Part shown: piece by piece, positions 1 through 7,440 of the stretch | Numbering within the stretch: position 1 is the stretch's first letter | Layout of the letters: every line of letters starts with the position of its first letter | Assembly (NCBI GenBank): GCA_003640335.1 | Contig: RBKG01000055.1 | Span: 1-7,741 of the forward strand | Length of the DNA: 7,741 bases | Direction: 5' to 3' | DNA from: Porphyromonas sp. | Lineage (GTDB): Bacteria; Bacteroidota; Bacteroidia; Bacteroidales; Porphyromonadaceae | Notes under the pieces: generated by a model | Seen by the model: only the letters and a program-made list of their open reading frames with translations | Told to the model about the DNA's origin: nothing | Databases searched by the model: none | Made by a program: the position numbers and the translations under genes

Positions 1-3000
1 GGAGTAGTGCAGAAGGCTGTAATGAAGGCCGATGCTAAGCGAGCATTCGTTAGCAAAGGTACATTTAAGTCAATTGCTGCACGACGCAAGCGATAACCAT
101 TTGTTAGCTCTCCCACTGTAAGATTCTTATTGATATTAACTACCATATCAATTTTCTTCTCATGCAGAAGTTCTAGTGCTTGAGGTTGTTTGCCTTCATC
201 GCTTGGCCAGTAAACGAGGGTAGACTCTATGCCATTCTCAGCTAGCATGTCATGCGTTCCTTGTGTAGCATAGAGCTTATAGCCCTTGTCAAAGAGTAGA
301 CGAGCAGAATCTAGCATATCCACTTTCTGCTTATATCCGCCTGTTGATAGCAGAACACTTTTCTCTGGGATACGATAGCCAACAGAAAGCATACTCTTGA
401 GTACTGTTTCATTAGTATCATCTCCGATACAGCCAACTTCTCCCGTACTCATCATATCTACGCCTAATACAGGGTCTGCCTTTTGTAGACGAGCGAATGA
501 GAATTGAGAGGCTTTGATGCCGACATAATCCAAGTCAAATGCACTCTTCTCAGGTTTCTCAACGGGTAAGCCTAGCATGATGCGAGTCGCGAGGTCTATG
601 AAATTAATCTTTAGAACTTTGCTCACAAATGGGAAGCTACGAGAAGCTCTTAGGTTACATTCGATTACTTTAATCTCATTACCCTTGGCTAGGAATTGGA
701 TATTGAATGGACCTGAGATATGTAATGCGCTTGCGATTTGGCGACTGATACGCTTGATGCGTCGCACAGTCTCTACATATAACTTCTGCCCAGGGAACTG
801 GATAGTAGCATCACCCGAGTGTACCCCAGCGAATTCAATGTGTTCACTAATTGCGTACACGATAATCTCACCATCACGAGCGACAGCGTCAATCTCTACT
901 TCTTTGGCGTGCTCAATGAATTGGCTAACCACTACAGGATGCTCCTTGCTGACATTGGCTGCTAGTTCAAGGAAACGATATAGTTCCTCTTGGTTAGAGC
1001 AGACATTCATCGCAGCTCCCGATAGAACATAACTAGGTCGGACAAGAACAGGGAAGCCAACTTCAGCAATAAATTCATCAATATCAGATAGAGTAGTTAG
1101 CTCCTTCCATCTAGGTTGGTCTACTCCTAGTCGGTCAAGCATAGCACTGAACTTATGGCGGTCTTCTGCTCCGTCAATATCTTCAGCTTGAGTGCCGAGG
1201 ATAGGAATATTTTGATGTGCAAGTTTGAGTGCTAAGTTATTAGGTATCTGACCTCCTGTAGAAACGATAACGCCCTTAGGAGTTTCAAGGTCTAGGATAT
1301 CGAGGACACGCTCTAGTGTTAGTTCGTCAAAGTACAATCTATCTGTAATATCGTAGTCAGTACTAACTGTTTCAGGATTATAGTTAATCATGACTGAGCG
1401 GTAACCTTCACGGCGAATAGTCTGCAAGGCATTGACTCCACACCAGTCAAACTCTACCGAACTACCGATACGATAAGCTCCTGAGCCAAGAACAACTACT
1501 GATTTACCATCGGCCTCATAACTAATGTCATTGGTCGTACCGTTGTACGTCAGATATAGGTAATTGGTTTCAGCTGGATATTCGGCTGCGAGTGTATCGA
1601 TTTGCTTAACTACAGGACGAATACCATGTTGAAGACGTAAGGCTCGTACTGCAAGTGAAAGTGCATCACCATGTAGTCCTTCCTGACCAACGAGTTTTCC
1701 TATTTGATAGTCTGAGAATCCTTGACGCTTAGCATGGCGTAGTAGAGCAGGTGAGATTTCGCTTAGGCTTGGTAATGATGATAGCTCATCTGCAGTTTGC
1801 TTGATGCCAAATAGTCTGTCAAGGAACCAGCGGTCAATTTTTGTAAGTTCATGTACTTGGTCTACTGTGTAGCCTTCTTCAAAGGCTTGGCTAATAACAA
1901 AAGCACGAGTATCGGTTGGCTGACGTAAAGCTGTATCTAGGTCTTGTATCTTAGGAGCCTTATTGGCAACAAAACCATGCATGCCTTGCCCAATCATGCG
2001 TAAGCCCTTTTGCATAGCTTCCTCAAAAGTTCGTCCGATAGCCATAACTTCACCGACGCTCTTCATTGAGCTACCTAGCTCACGGTCTACACCATGGAAC
2101 TTACCTAAGTCCCAACGAGGAATTTTACATACGACGTAGTCTAGTGCAGGTTCAAAGAATGCTGGGGTAGTTTTAGTAACGGAATTTTTGAGTTCATACA
2201 AACCATAACCTAGACCAAGTTTTGCGGCAACGAAGGCTAGGGGATAACCAGTGGCTTTAGATGCCAAGGCTGATGAACGAGATAGGCGAGCATTAACCTC
2301 AATAACACGGTAATCCATGCTTTCAGGGTCAAGAGCATATTGTACATTACATTCCCCTACAATGCCTATGTGTCGAACGATGCGTATCGCAATCTCTCTG
2401 AGCATATGGTATTCATCATTAGTCAAAGTCTGAGAGGGTGCGATAACAATACTTTCTCCTGTATGAATGCCGAGAGGGTCGAAGTTTTCCATATTACACA
2501 CGGTAATACAGTTGTCGTACTTATCTCGCACTACTTCGTACTCGACTTCTTTCCAACCCTTAAGACTACGTTCAACAAGAACTTGTGGGCTAAATGAGAA
2601 TGCTTTATTACATAGAACATTCAACTCTTCCTCATTATCACAGAAACCACTACCAAGACCTCCAAGAGCGTAAGCAGCACGGATAATAACCGGATACCCT
2701 AGTTCTTTAGCTGCCTTGCGAGCGTCCTCAATATTGTCTACGGCTTGGCTCTTTATCGTTTTAACGTCTATTTCATTGAGGCGTTCTACAAATAAATCTC
2801 TATCTTCGGTATTAACGATAGCGTCAATTTGTGTACCAAGGACTTCGACATTGTACTTCTTGAGTACTCCTGAACGGTGCAGAGCTACACCACAGTTTAG
2901 AGCTGTCTGTCCTCCGAAAGCAAGCAGGATACCATCAGGTCTTTCCTTTTCGATAACTTTCTCAATAAAGTAAGGTGTTACGGGCAAGAAGTAAATCTCA

Positions 3001-3182
3001 TCAGCAATACCTTCGCTTGTTTGAACTGTAGCGATATTCGGATTAACTAGAACTGTATGTATCCCTTCTTCTCTCATTGCCTTAAGAGCTTGAGAACCAG
3101 AATAGTCAAATTCTCCAGCTTCACCGATTTTGAGTGCACCAGACCCGAGAAGAAGAACCTTATTTATATTTATTCGTTTCAT
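1..3182 (-). CDS. carB: Carbamoyl-phosphate synthase large subunit (3' end beyond window)
   Basis: CarB makes carbamoyl phosphate from bicarbonate, two ATP and ammonia channelled from CarA, for pyrimidine and arginine synthesis in the cytoplasm. I translated 1060 codons with no stop or frameshift. About 15 residues are probably missing, since the family has about 1075. Seen: first ATP-grasp half (about 1-400) with RAAYALGGLGSGF from R168 and metal-binding E295, N297, R299; oligomerisation region (about 400-555); second half (about 560-930) with VVVLGSGAYRIGSS from 562, R715 and E841, N843, R845; and an MGS-like allosteric domain from about 940. The start is the ATG giving MKRININ just before the KVLLLGSGALKIG motif. 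No Shine-Dalgarno is visible. It lies 30 bp after carA, so it is very likely cotranscribed with it. Several motifs match animal CAD/CPS1 better than E. coli CarB. The identification is secure. Confidence 0.97.
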   Translation of the reverse strand, partial: MKRININKVLLLGSGALKIGEAGEFDYSGSQALKAMREEGIHTVLVNPNIATVQTSEGIADEIYFLPVTPYFIEKVIEKERPDGILLAFGGQTALNCGVALHRSGVLKKYNVEVLGTQIDAIVNTEDRDLFVERLNEIDVKTIKSQAVDNIEDARKAAKELGYPVIIRAAYALGGLGSGFCDNEEELNVLCNKAFSFSPQVLVERSLKGWKEVEYEVVRDKYDNCITVCNMENFDPLGIHTGESIVIAPSQTLTNDEYHMLREIAIRIVRHIGIVGECNVQYALDPESMDYRVIEVNARLSRSSALASKATGYPLAFVAAKLGLGYGLYELKNSVTKTTPAFFEPALDYVVCKIPRWDLGKFHGVDRELGSSMKSVGEVMAIGRTFEEAMQKGLRMIGQGMHGFVANKAPKIQDLDTALRQPTDTRAFVISQAFEEGYTVDQVHELTKIDRWFLDRLFGIKQTADELSSLPSLSEISPALLRHAKRQGFSDYQIGKLVGQEGLHGDALSLAVRALRLQHGIRPVVKQIDTLAAEYPAETNYLYLTYNGTTNDISYEADGKSVVVLGSGAYRIGSSVEFDWCGVNALQTIRREGYRSVMINYNPETVSTDYDITDRLYFDELTLERVLDILDLETPKGVIVSTGGQIPNNLALKLAHQNIPILGTQAEDIDGAEDRHKFSAMLDRLGVDQPRWKELTTLSDIDEFIAEVGFPVLVRPSYVLSGAAMNVCSNQEELYRFLELAANVSKEHPVVVSQFIEHAKEVEIDAVARDGEIIVYAISEHIEFAGVHSGDATIQFPGQKLYVETVRRIKRISRQIASALHISGPFNIQFLAKGNEIKVIECNLRASRSFPFVSKVLKINFIDLATRIMLGLPVEKPEKSAFDLDYVGIKASQFSFARLQKADPVLGVDMMSTGEVGCIGDDTNETVLKSMLSVGYRIPEKSVLLSTGGYKQKVDMLDSARLLFDKGYKLYATQGTHDMLAENGIESTLVYWPSDEGKQPQALELLHEKKIDMVVNINKNLTVGELTNGYRLRRAAIDLNVPLLTNARLASAFITAFCTT

Positions 3183-3212
3183 ACTTGTTGTCGTTGAGTT
3201 ATACTTGATTGC

Positions 3213-4286
3213 TTAAAGTTTTGAGAGGAATTCATCAAAGAGGAACATCGTGTCTGTCGGTCCACTGCAGGCCTCAGGATGGAACTGCGCAGAGAAGTAA
3301 GGTAGACTTTCGTGGCAAATACCTTCGTTACTCCCATCATTAAGATTAACGTATCGTTCTCTCCAGCCTGCCTCAAGTGTGCTAGGGTCTACAGCATAAC
3401 CATGGTTCTGACTAGTGACAAAAGAACGATTTGTTCCAACCTCTAGTACTGGCTGATTGTGACTGCGATGACCATATTTCATCTTGCTTACTGTCGCTCC
3501 AGCAGCTGTAGCAAGAAGCTGATTACCCATGCAAATACCGCAAATAGGCTTGCCCTTAGAAAGAGCAACTCGGATATGCTCCACTGTCTTGCTACACATG
3601 TTAGGGTCACCAGGACCATTACTAAGGAATAAACCGTCAAAATCAATCTGATTAAAGTCGTAGTCCCAAGGTACACGATAGAGTGTGAGCTCTGGTCTAA
3701 TGAGTTTGCGAACAATGTTGTTCTTAGCACCACAGTCCACTAAGACTACTTTTTTAGGTCCATTACCATAGACCAGAACTTCTTTAGGAGATACTTCTGC
3801 TACTAGATTGCGTTTGTTATGGTCTTCAAAAGGAATATCAGCATCATCAGCTAATATAATCTTTCCTTTCATAGAGCCTTTCACTCGTAAAGTCTTGGCA
3901 AGTTCTCGGGTATCAATGCCCGTAATGCCGACAACCTTCTCTCGAATGAGCCAATCTTCAAGGCTCTCGACTGCATTCCAATGGCTATAGGTTTCTGAGT
4001 ATTCACTAACAATAAGCGCTAATGGATGAATGCGGTCACTCTCCCAATAAAGCTCAATGCCATTTGCGTCCTTTTCACCTGAAGGCACTCCATAGTTGCC
4101 GACTAGAGGGTAGGTCATCACCATCATTTGTCCACGATAACTAGGGTCTGTAAGACTCTCTGTATAGCCTGTCATAGCTGTGTTAAAGACTACTTCCCCC
4201 GCAACTGAACTTTCGTACCCGAAACTAAAGCCTTCAAAACGACTACCATCATCTAAGATTAGACTTGCTTGTTTTCTGTTATGCAT
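3213..4286 (-). CDS. carA: Carbamoyl-phosphate synthase small (glutaminase) subunit
   Basis: CarA hydrolyses glutamine and passes the ammonia to CarB. The product has 357 residues, somewhat shorter than E. coli CarA (about 382). The N-terminal CarA domain (about 1-170) contains GEVVFNTAMTGYTESLTDPSY (30-50). The class I glutamine amidotransferase domain (about 175-357) has FLSNGPGDP (220-228), nucleophile C252 in GICMGNQ, SQNHGYAVD (292-300) and H336/E338 in FHPEA. The triad is therefore complete and glutamine use is expected, unlike mammalian CPS1. I chose the ATG giving MHNRKQASLILDDGS because it matches the family start. The frame stays open for 53 more codons to an ATG at 4445, but that extension crosses the intergenic terminator and has no family similarity. 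No clear ribosome binding site is seen. carB follows after 30 bp. Confidence 0.96.
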   Translation of the reverse strand: MHNRKQASLILDDGSRFEGFSFGYESSVAGEVVFNTAMTGYTESLTDPSYRGQMMVMTYPLVGNYGVPSGEKDANGIELYWESDRIHPLALIVSEYSETYSHWNAVESLEDWLIREKVVGITGIDTRELAKTLRVKGSMKGKIILADDADIPFEDHNKRNLVAEVSPKEVLVYGNGPKKVVLVDCGAKNNIVRKLIRPELTLYRVPWDYDFNQIDFDGLFLSNGPGDPNMCSKTVEHIRVALSKGKPICGICMGNQLLATAAGATVSKMKYGHRSHNQPVLEVGTNRSFVTSQNHGYAVDPSTLEAGWRERYVNLNDGSNEGICHESLPYFSAQFHPEACSGPTDTMFLFDEFLSKL

Positions 4287-4329
4287 ACTATTAACCGTTA
4301 TAATATCTACTAAATTACTCAAAGGTTCT

Positions 4330-4367
4330 AAAAAAATAAGAGCGAAAGCACTTTCATGCTCCGCTCT
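4330..4367 (-). terminator. Intrinsic terminator between the PurF-family gene and carA
   Basis: Read on the minus strand, a 6-bp stem AGAGCG/CGCTCT (plus-strand 4362-4367 and 4339-4344) encloses a small internal loop and an upper stem AGCAU/GUGCU. The upper stem closes on a GAAA tetraloop through a U-G pair. Two bases after the stem comes a run of seven T (4336 down to 4330). This is the classic layout of a rho-independent terminator. It ends 43 bp before the carA start, so carAB needs either read-through or its own promoter. Folding was done by eye; no energy was calculated. Confidence 0.72.
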
Positions 4368-4435
4368 ATTAAAATGAATTATTACGGAGCAACATTTATA
4401 AGCTCCATTATTAACTCTGTATAAAATCTTGCTCC
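4357..4435 (-). promoter_or_regulatory. Possible attenuator leader upstream of carA (alternative pairings)
   Basis: On the minus strand TGCTCCG (plus 4385-4391) is a perfect 7-bp complement of CGGAGCA (plus 4357-4363). CGGAGCA forms part of the 5' side of the terminator, so this pairing would block the terminator (antiterminator). The same upstream segment can instead pair with GGAGC just after the PurF-family stop (plus 4402-4406, 11-nt loop), or with GGAGCAA inside its last codons (plus 4429-4435, 7 bp). Mutually exclusive pairings of this kind are typical of attenuators. What senses the signal is unknown, and the short arms could have arisen by chance. Confidence 0.35.
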
Positions 4436-6294
4436 ATATAATCAATGAAAGCTTGATTAACTAAATGACTACCTCCAGGAGTAGGGTAATCTCCCGAAAA
4501 ATACCAATCTCCAGGGTGATGAGGAATAGCCTCATGCAAGCCCTCTAAGCTTTGAAATACAATCTCAACCTCAGCTTTAATATGTGGAGGTTTAAGCAAC
4601 TCAACTATCTTACGAGAGATATCGTCGACAGTGAATTTCTTATAAATGGGCTGAACGACATTATCTACTGGTTCAGTCCAAGGTTTTTCTTTCAGAGCCA
4701 ATGCTTTTTGATATTGTTCATGGAGAATATGCTCTTCACCTCTTTCTTTAAGAAGAGCTACTGCAGCACGAAAAGCTATAAACTCTCGCATTTTGCTCAT
4801 ATCAATGCCGTAGTAATCAGGGTAGCGTATTTGAGGACAGCTAGAAACCACTACTATTTTCTTGGGCTCAAGCCTATCTAAGATACCAAGAATACTCTGC
4901 TTAAGTGTTGTACCGCGCACGATACTATCATCAATAACTACGAGATTATCTACGCCCTTTGTAATTGTTCCGTAGGTAATGTCATAGACATGTGCTGCTA
5001 AATCTTCACGACTCTTGGCTTCGCTAATGAATGTACGAAGTTTAATGTCTTTAATTGCAACCTTTTCGCTTCGTACACGACGAGAAATAACCTTCTTTAG
5101 CTCTTGTTCTGTAAGAGTGCCAGATTGTATCGTTTCTAGCTTTTCATTATCCAAGTGCTTATTCATACCTTCAAGCATGCCGTAATAGGCAACTTCAGCT
5201 GTGTTAGGAATAAATGAAAATACTGTGTGGTCTAAATCGTTATCAATGACTTTGAGAATCTTATCCGTGAGATTGCGACCAAGTGCTTTACGTTCATTAT
5301 AGATATCTTGGTCACTACCTCTTGAGAAGTATATACGTTCGAAGGAACAAGCTTTGAATTTTTTCGGTTCTGCAATCTGTTCCGTACGAGGTTCTCCTGC
5401 TCTGTTAATCAATAGTGCTTGACCAGGAAGAAGCTCTACAACCTTATTGGCTGGAACATTCATGACAGTCTGTATAACTGGTCTTTCGCTAGCAACAACG
5501 ACAATTTCTTCATCTATATAATAGAATGCAGGACGGATACCCCAAGGGTCTCTCATGGTATAGCTTTCACCACTTCCTGTAAGTCCGCACATGACAAACC
5601 CTCCATCCCAAAGGGGAGAGCACTCTTTGAGAATACTACTCAGGTCAATGCGCTCCTCGATGTAATGGGTAATGTCCATTCCCTTGAGTGAGTGTTTTAA
5701 GCTTTGCTGATATCGGCGTTCTACTTCTCTATCTAGTCTATGACCAAGTTGTTCAAGCAGAATATGCATGTCGGAAACATGCCTAGGGTGTTGTCCGACA
5801 GAGGTAATACTCTCAAAGATGCTATGAACGTTAGTCAGATTAAAATTCCCGCATATTGCTAAGCACTTTGCACGCCAATTATTACGGCGTATCATTGGGT
5901 GGACATAGGTTAAGCCACTTTTGCCTGTTGTACTGTAGCGTAAATGTCCCATATAACATTCTCCAGCAAAAGGTAGCTCTGACTCCGCATACTGAGCATC
6001 GTGCATAAGCTCGGGTGATATGCCTTTGTAATTGCTGTGGATGTTATTAAAGATTTCTTGAATAGCTCCAGAGCCTTCTGCACGTTCTCTGTACAGGTAT
6101 TCTCGACCAGCTTTACTATTGAGCTTGACAACAGCTAACCCAGCACCTTCTTGTCCTCGATTGTGTTGTTTCTCCATAAGTAGATAGAGCTTACTAAGTC
6201 CATACTGCCAGCTACCATACTTTTCTTGATAATAGCTCAGTGGCTTACGCAAACGAATAGCTGCTATTCCACATTCATGCTTTAGCGGTTCCAT
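4411..6294 (-). CDS. PurF-family amidophosphoribosyltransferase paralogue (627 aa)
   Basis: Family members use glutamine-derived ammonia and PRPP to make phosphoribosylamine, the first step of purine synthesis. Seen: an N-terminal Ntn-type glutaminase domain with C8 in HECGIAAI, so a 7-residue propeptide may be removed to expose the catalytic cysteine; NRGQEGAG (45-52); R119 in MGHLRY; NFNLTN (150-155); and D175 in HVSDMH. The phosphoribosyltransferase domain carries the PRPP loop VVIDDSIVRGTT (452-463) and PQIRYPDYYGIDM (487-499). It is much longer than usual PurF (about 470-505 residues), with insertions and a C-terminal extension from about 520 ending in GDWYFSGDYPTPGG. Differences from canonical PurF suggest a specialised paralogue rather than the main purine enzyme, but that is inference. 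The start ATG lies 56 bp after fcl. A terminator and carAB follow. The family call is firm; the exact reaction is uncertain. Confidence 0.88.
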   Translation of the reverse strand: MEPLKHECGIAAIRLRKPLSYYQEKYGSWQYGLSKLYLLMEKQHNRGQEGAGLAVVKLNSKAGREYLYRERAEGSGAIQEIFNNIHSNYKGISPELMHDAQYAESELPFAGECYMGHLRYSTTGKSGLTYVHPMIRRNNWRAKCLAICGNFNLTNVHSIFESITSVGQHPRHVSDMHILLEQLGHRLDREVERRYQQSLKHSLKGMDITHYIEERIDLSSILKECSPLWDGGFVMCGLTGSGESYTMRDPWGIRPAFYYIDEEIVVVASERPVIQTVMNVPANKVVELLPGQALLINRAGEPRTEQIAEPKKFKACSFERIYFSRGSDQDIYNERKALGRNLTDKILKVIDNDLDHTVFSFIPNTAEVAYYGMLEGMNKHLDNEKLETIQSGTLTEQELKKVISRRVRSEKVAIKDIKLRTFISEAKSREDLAAHVYDITYGTITKGVDNLVVIDDSIVRGTTLKQSILGILDRLEPKKIVVVSSCPQIRYPDYYGIDMSKMREFIAFRAAVALLKERGEEHILHEQYQKALALKEKPWTEPVDNVVQPIYKKFTVDDISRKIVELLKPPHIKAEVEIVFQSLEGLHEAIPHHPGDWYFSGDYPTPGGSHLVNQAFIDYMEQDFIQS

Positions 6295-6336
6295 TTAATT
6301 ATATCTTAGTATTGTCGTTTACTCTGTTGGTTCATT

Positions 6337-6369
6337 AAAATATATACCACCTATGATAGAGTATACCAA
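6337..6369 (-). promoter_or_regulatory. Candidate Bacteroidota-type promoter for the PurF-family gene
   Basis: On the minus strand TATATTTT (plus 6337-6344) resembles the Bacteroidota -7 element TAnnTTTG, with one mismatch. It is preceded, after 21 bp, by TTGG (plus 6366-6369), an imperfect match to the -33 element TTTG. Spacing fits the reported 19-21 bp. Transcription would begin near 6330 and leave a leader of roughly 36 nt. The element straddles the end of fcl. AT-rich DNA gives such matches easily, and simple read-through from fcl is also possible because no terminator is visible between the two genes. Confidence 0.28.
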
Positions 6370-7427
6370 TCATATATACGTTTGATGCCTTCTTCTAGTT
6401 CAACGGTATGATGCCATCCAAGATTATTTAGCTTGCTTGGATCTGTTAGTTTTTTCATCGTACCATCGGGCTTTGTGGAGTCGAAGGTAATCTTTCCTTC
6501 ATAGCCAACAACAGACTTAATCAGGTAGGCTAAATCTCGAATGGATATATCCTTCCCTGTTCCAATATTGATGTGGCAATTACGCACCTCACTACATTTG
6601 GGGCTTAAATCTACGAAGTTAACGTGTTCCATCAAGAAAACACAAGCATCAGCCATATCTTCGCTCCAAAGGAATTCTCGCATAGGCTTACCACTTCCCC
6701 ATAAAGAGAGTTCTGTTTGGGTTATACCAAAGTGAGCAAGGGCTTCTAAGAGCATAGCTTCACTTGCATTGTCGGGATCTTGTACTGCAGATATAGGTCT
6801 TTTCTTTAAATCCTTTCGTATCGTAGTCCAATCTTCAGAATAAACAGCCTTAGCCAAAATCATTTTGCGTATCATTGCAGGCAAGACATGACTATGCTCT
6901 AAATCAAAGTTGTCATTAGGACCATATAGATTCGTGGGCATACATGCAATAAAGTTTGTACCATATTGGATATTAAAACTTTCGCACATCTTAAGCCCAG
7001 CAATCTTGGCAATAGCATAAGGTTCATTTGTGTACTCGAGCTCGGAACTGAGCAGACAGTCCTCAGGCATAGGCTGAGGCGCATTTTTAGGATAAATGCA
7101 CGTACTGCCTAAGAAGAGTAGTTTCTTGACTCCTGAGCGGTAGGACTCTCCTATTACATTCTGTTGAATACCTAGATTCTTGTATATAAAATCAGCTCTT
7201 AGTGTATTATTCGCTAGTATACCTCCTACGAAAGCTGCAGCCAAGAAAACATATTCAGGCTTTTCTCTTTCAAAGAAAATACGCACAGCTACTGGGTCTG
7301 TTAAGTCCAGTTCGCTATGCGTACGAGTTATAATATTTGAGTAGCCACGAGCCTGTAGGCTTCGACATATAGCCGAGCCTACAAGCCCTCTATGACCAGC
7401 GACATATATTTTACTATCTAAATTCAT
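6351..7427 (-). CDS. fcl: GDP-L-fucose synthase
   Basis: This NADPH-dependent epimerase/reductase converts GDP-4-keto-6-deoxy-mannose to GDP-L-fucose. It is an extended short-chain dehydrogenase of 358 residues. Seen: Rossmann dinucleotide motif [10 protein letters not shown] (11-20), LAAAFVGGI (62-70), catalytic S108 in LGSTCIYP, Y137 and K141 in YAIAK, and C110 and H180 matching the acid/base pair known from the E. coli enzyme. [12 protein letters not shown] (164-175) and [12 protein letters not shown] (243-254) are further family blocks. An insertion of about 40 residues (roughly 195-236), absent from the 321-residue E. coli protein, explains the greater length. It starts 13 bp after gmd, which makes the preceding enzyme, so the two form one operon. 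The start is the ATG giving [17 protein letters not shown] lies only a few bases upstream, too close for a good Shine-Dalgarno. The product likely supplies fucose for surface glycans. Confidence 0.96.
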   Translation of the reverse strand: MNLDSKIYVAGHRGLVGSAICRSLQARGYSNIITRTHSELDLTDPVAVRIFFEREKPEYVFLAAAFVGGILANNTLRADFIYKNLGIQQNVIGESYRSGVKKLLFLGSTCIYPKNAPQPMPEDCLLSSELEYTNEPYAIAKIAGLKMCESFNIQYGTNFIACMPTNLYGPNDNFDLEHSHVLPAMIRKMILAKAVYSEDWTTIRKDLKKRPISAVQDPDNASEAMLLEALAHFGITQTELSLWGSGKPMREFLWSEDMADACVFLMEHVNFVDLSPKCSEVRNCHINIGTGKDISIRDLAYLIKSVVGYEGKITFDSTKPDGTMKKLTDPSKLNNLGWHHTVELEEGIKRIYDWYTLS

Positions 7428-7440
7428 CTTCTAAGATAAA

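Noticed and set aside
577..1032. 151-codon plus-strand open frame
   Set aside because: It lies antisense to the second half of carB, which is a verified continuous coding region, and its translation shows no recognisable motif.
2340..2973. Plus-strand open frames of 68-85 codons
   Set aside because: All antisense to the first ATP-grasp half of carB, with no start signals or motifs of their own.
3488..3733. 81-codon minus-strand open frame with a hydrophobic stretch
   Set aside because: It overlaps carA in another frame across the catalytic Cys region; hydrophobicity comes from frame-shifted reading of conserved sequence.
4297..4323. Possible carA promoter (TTTG, 17 bp, TATAAC on the minus strand)
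   Set aside because: The second element fits TAnnTTTG poorly and the spacing is short; the predicted transcript would start almost at the carA ATG. Too weak to list as a feature.
4552..4881. 109-codon plus-strand open frame
   Set aside because: Antisense to the well-conserved PRPP domain and C-terminal part of the PurF-family gene; a shadow frame.
6295..6350. Terminator after fcl
   Set aside because: No stem followed by a T-run is visible in the 56 bp between fcl and the PurF-family gene.
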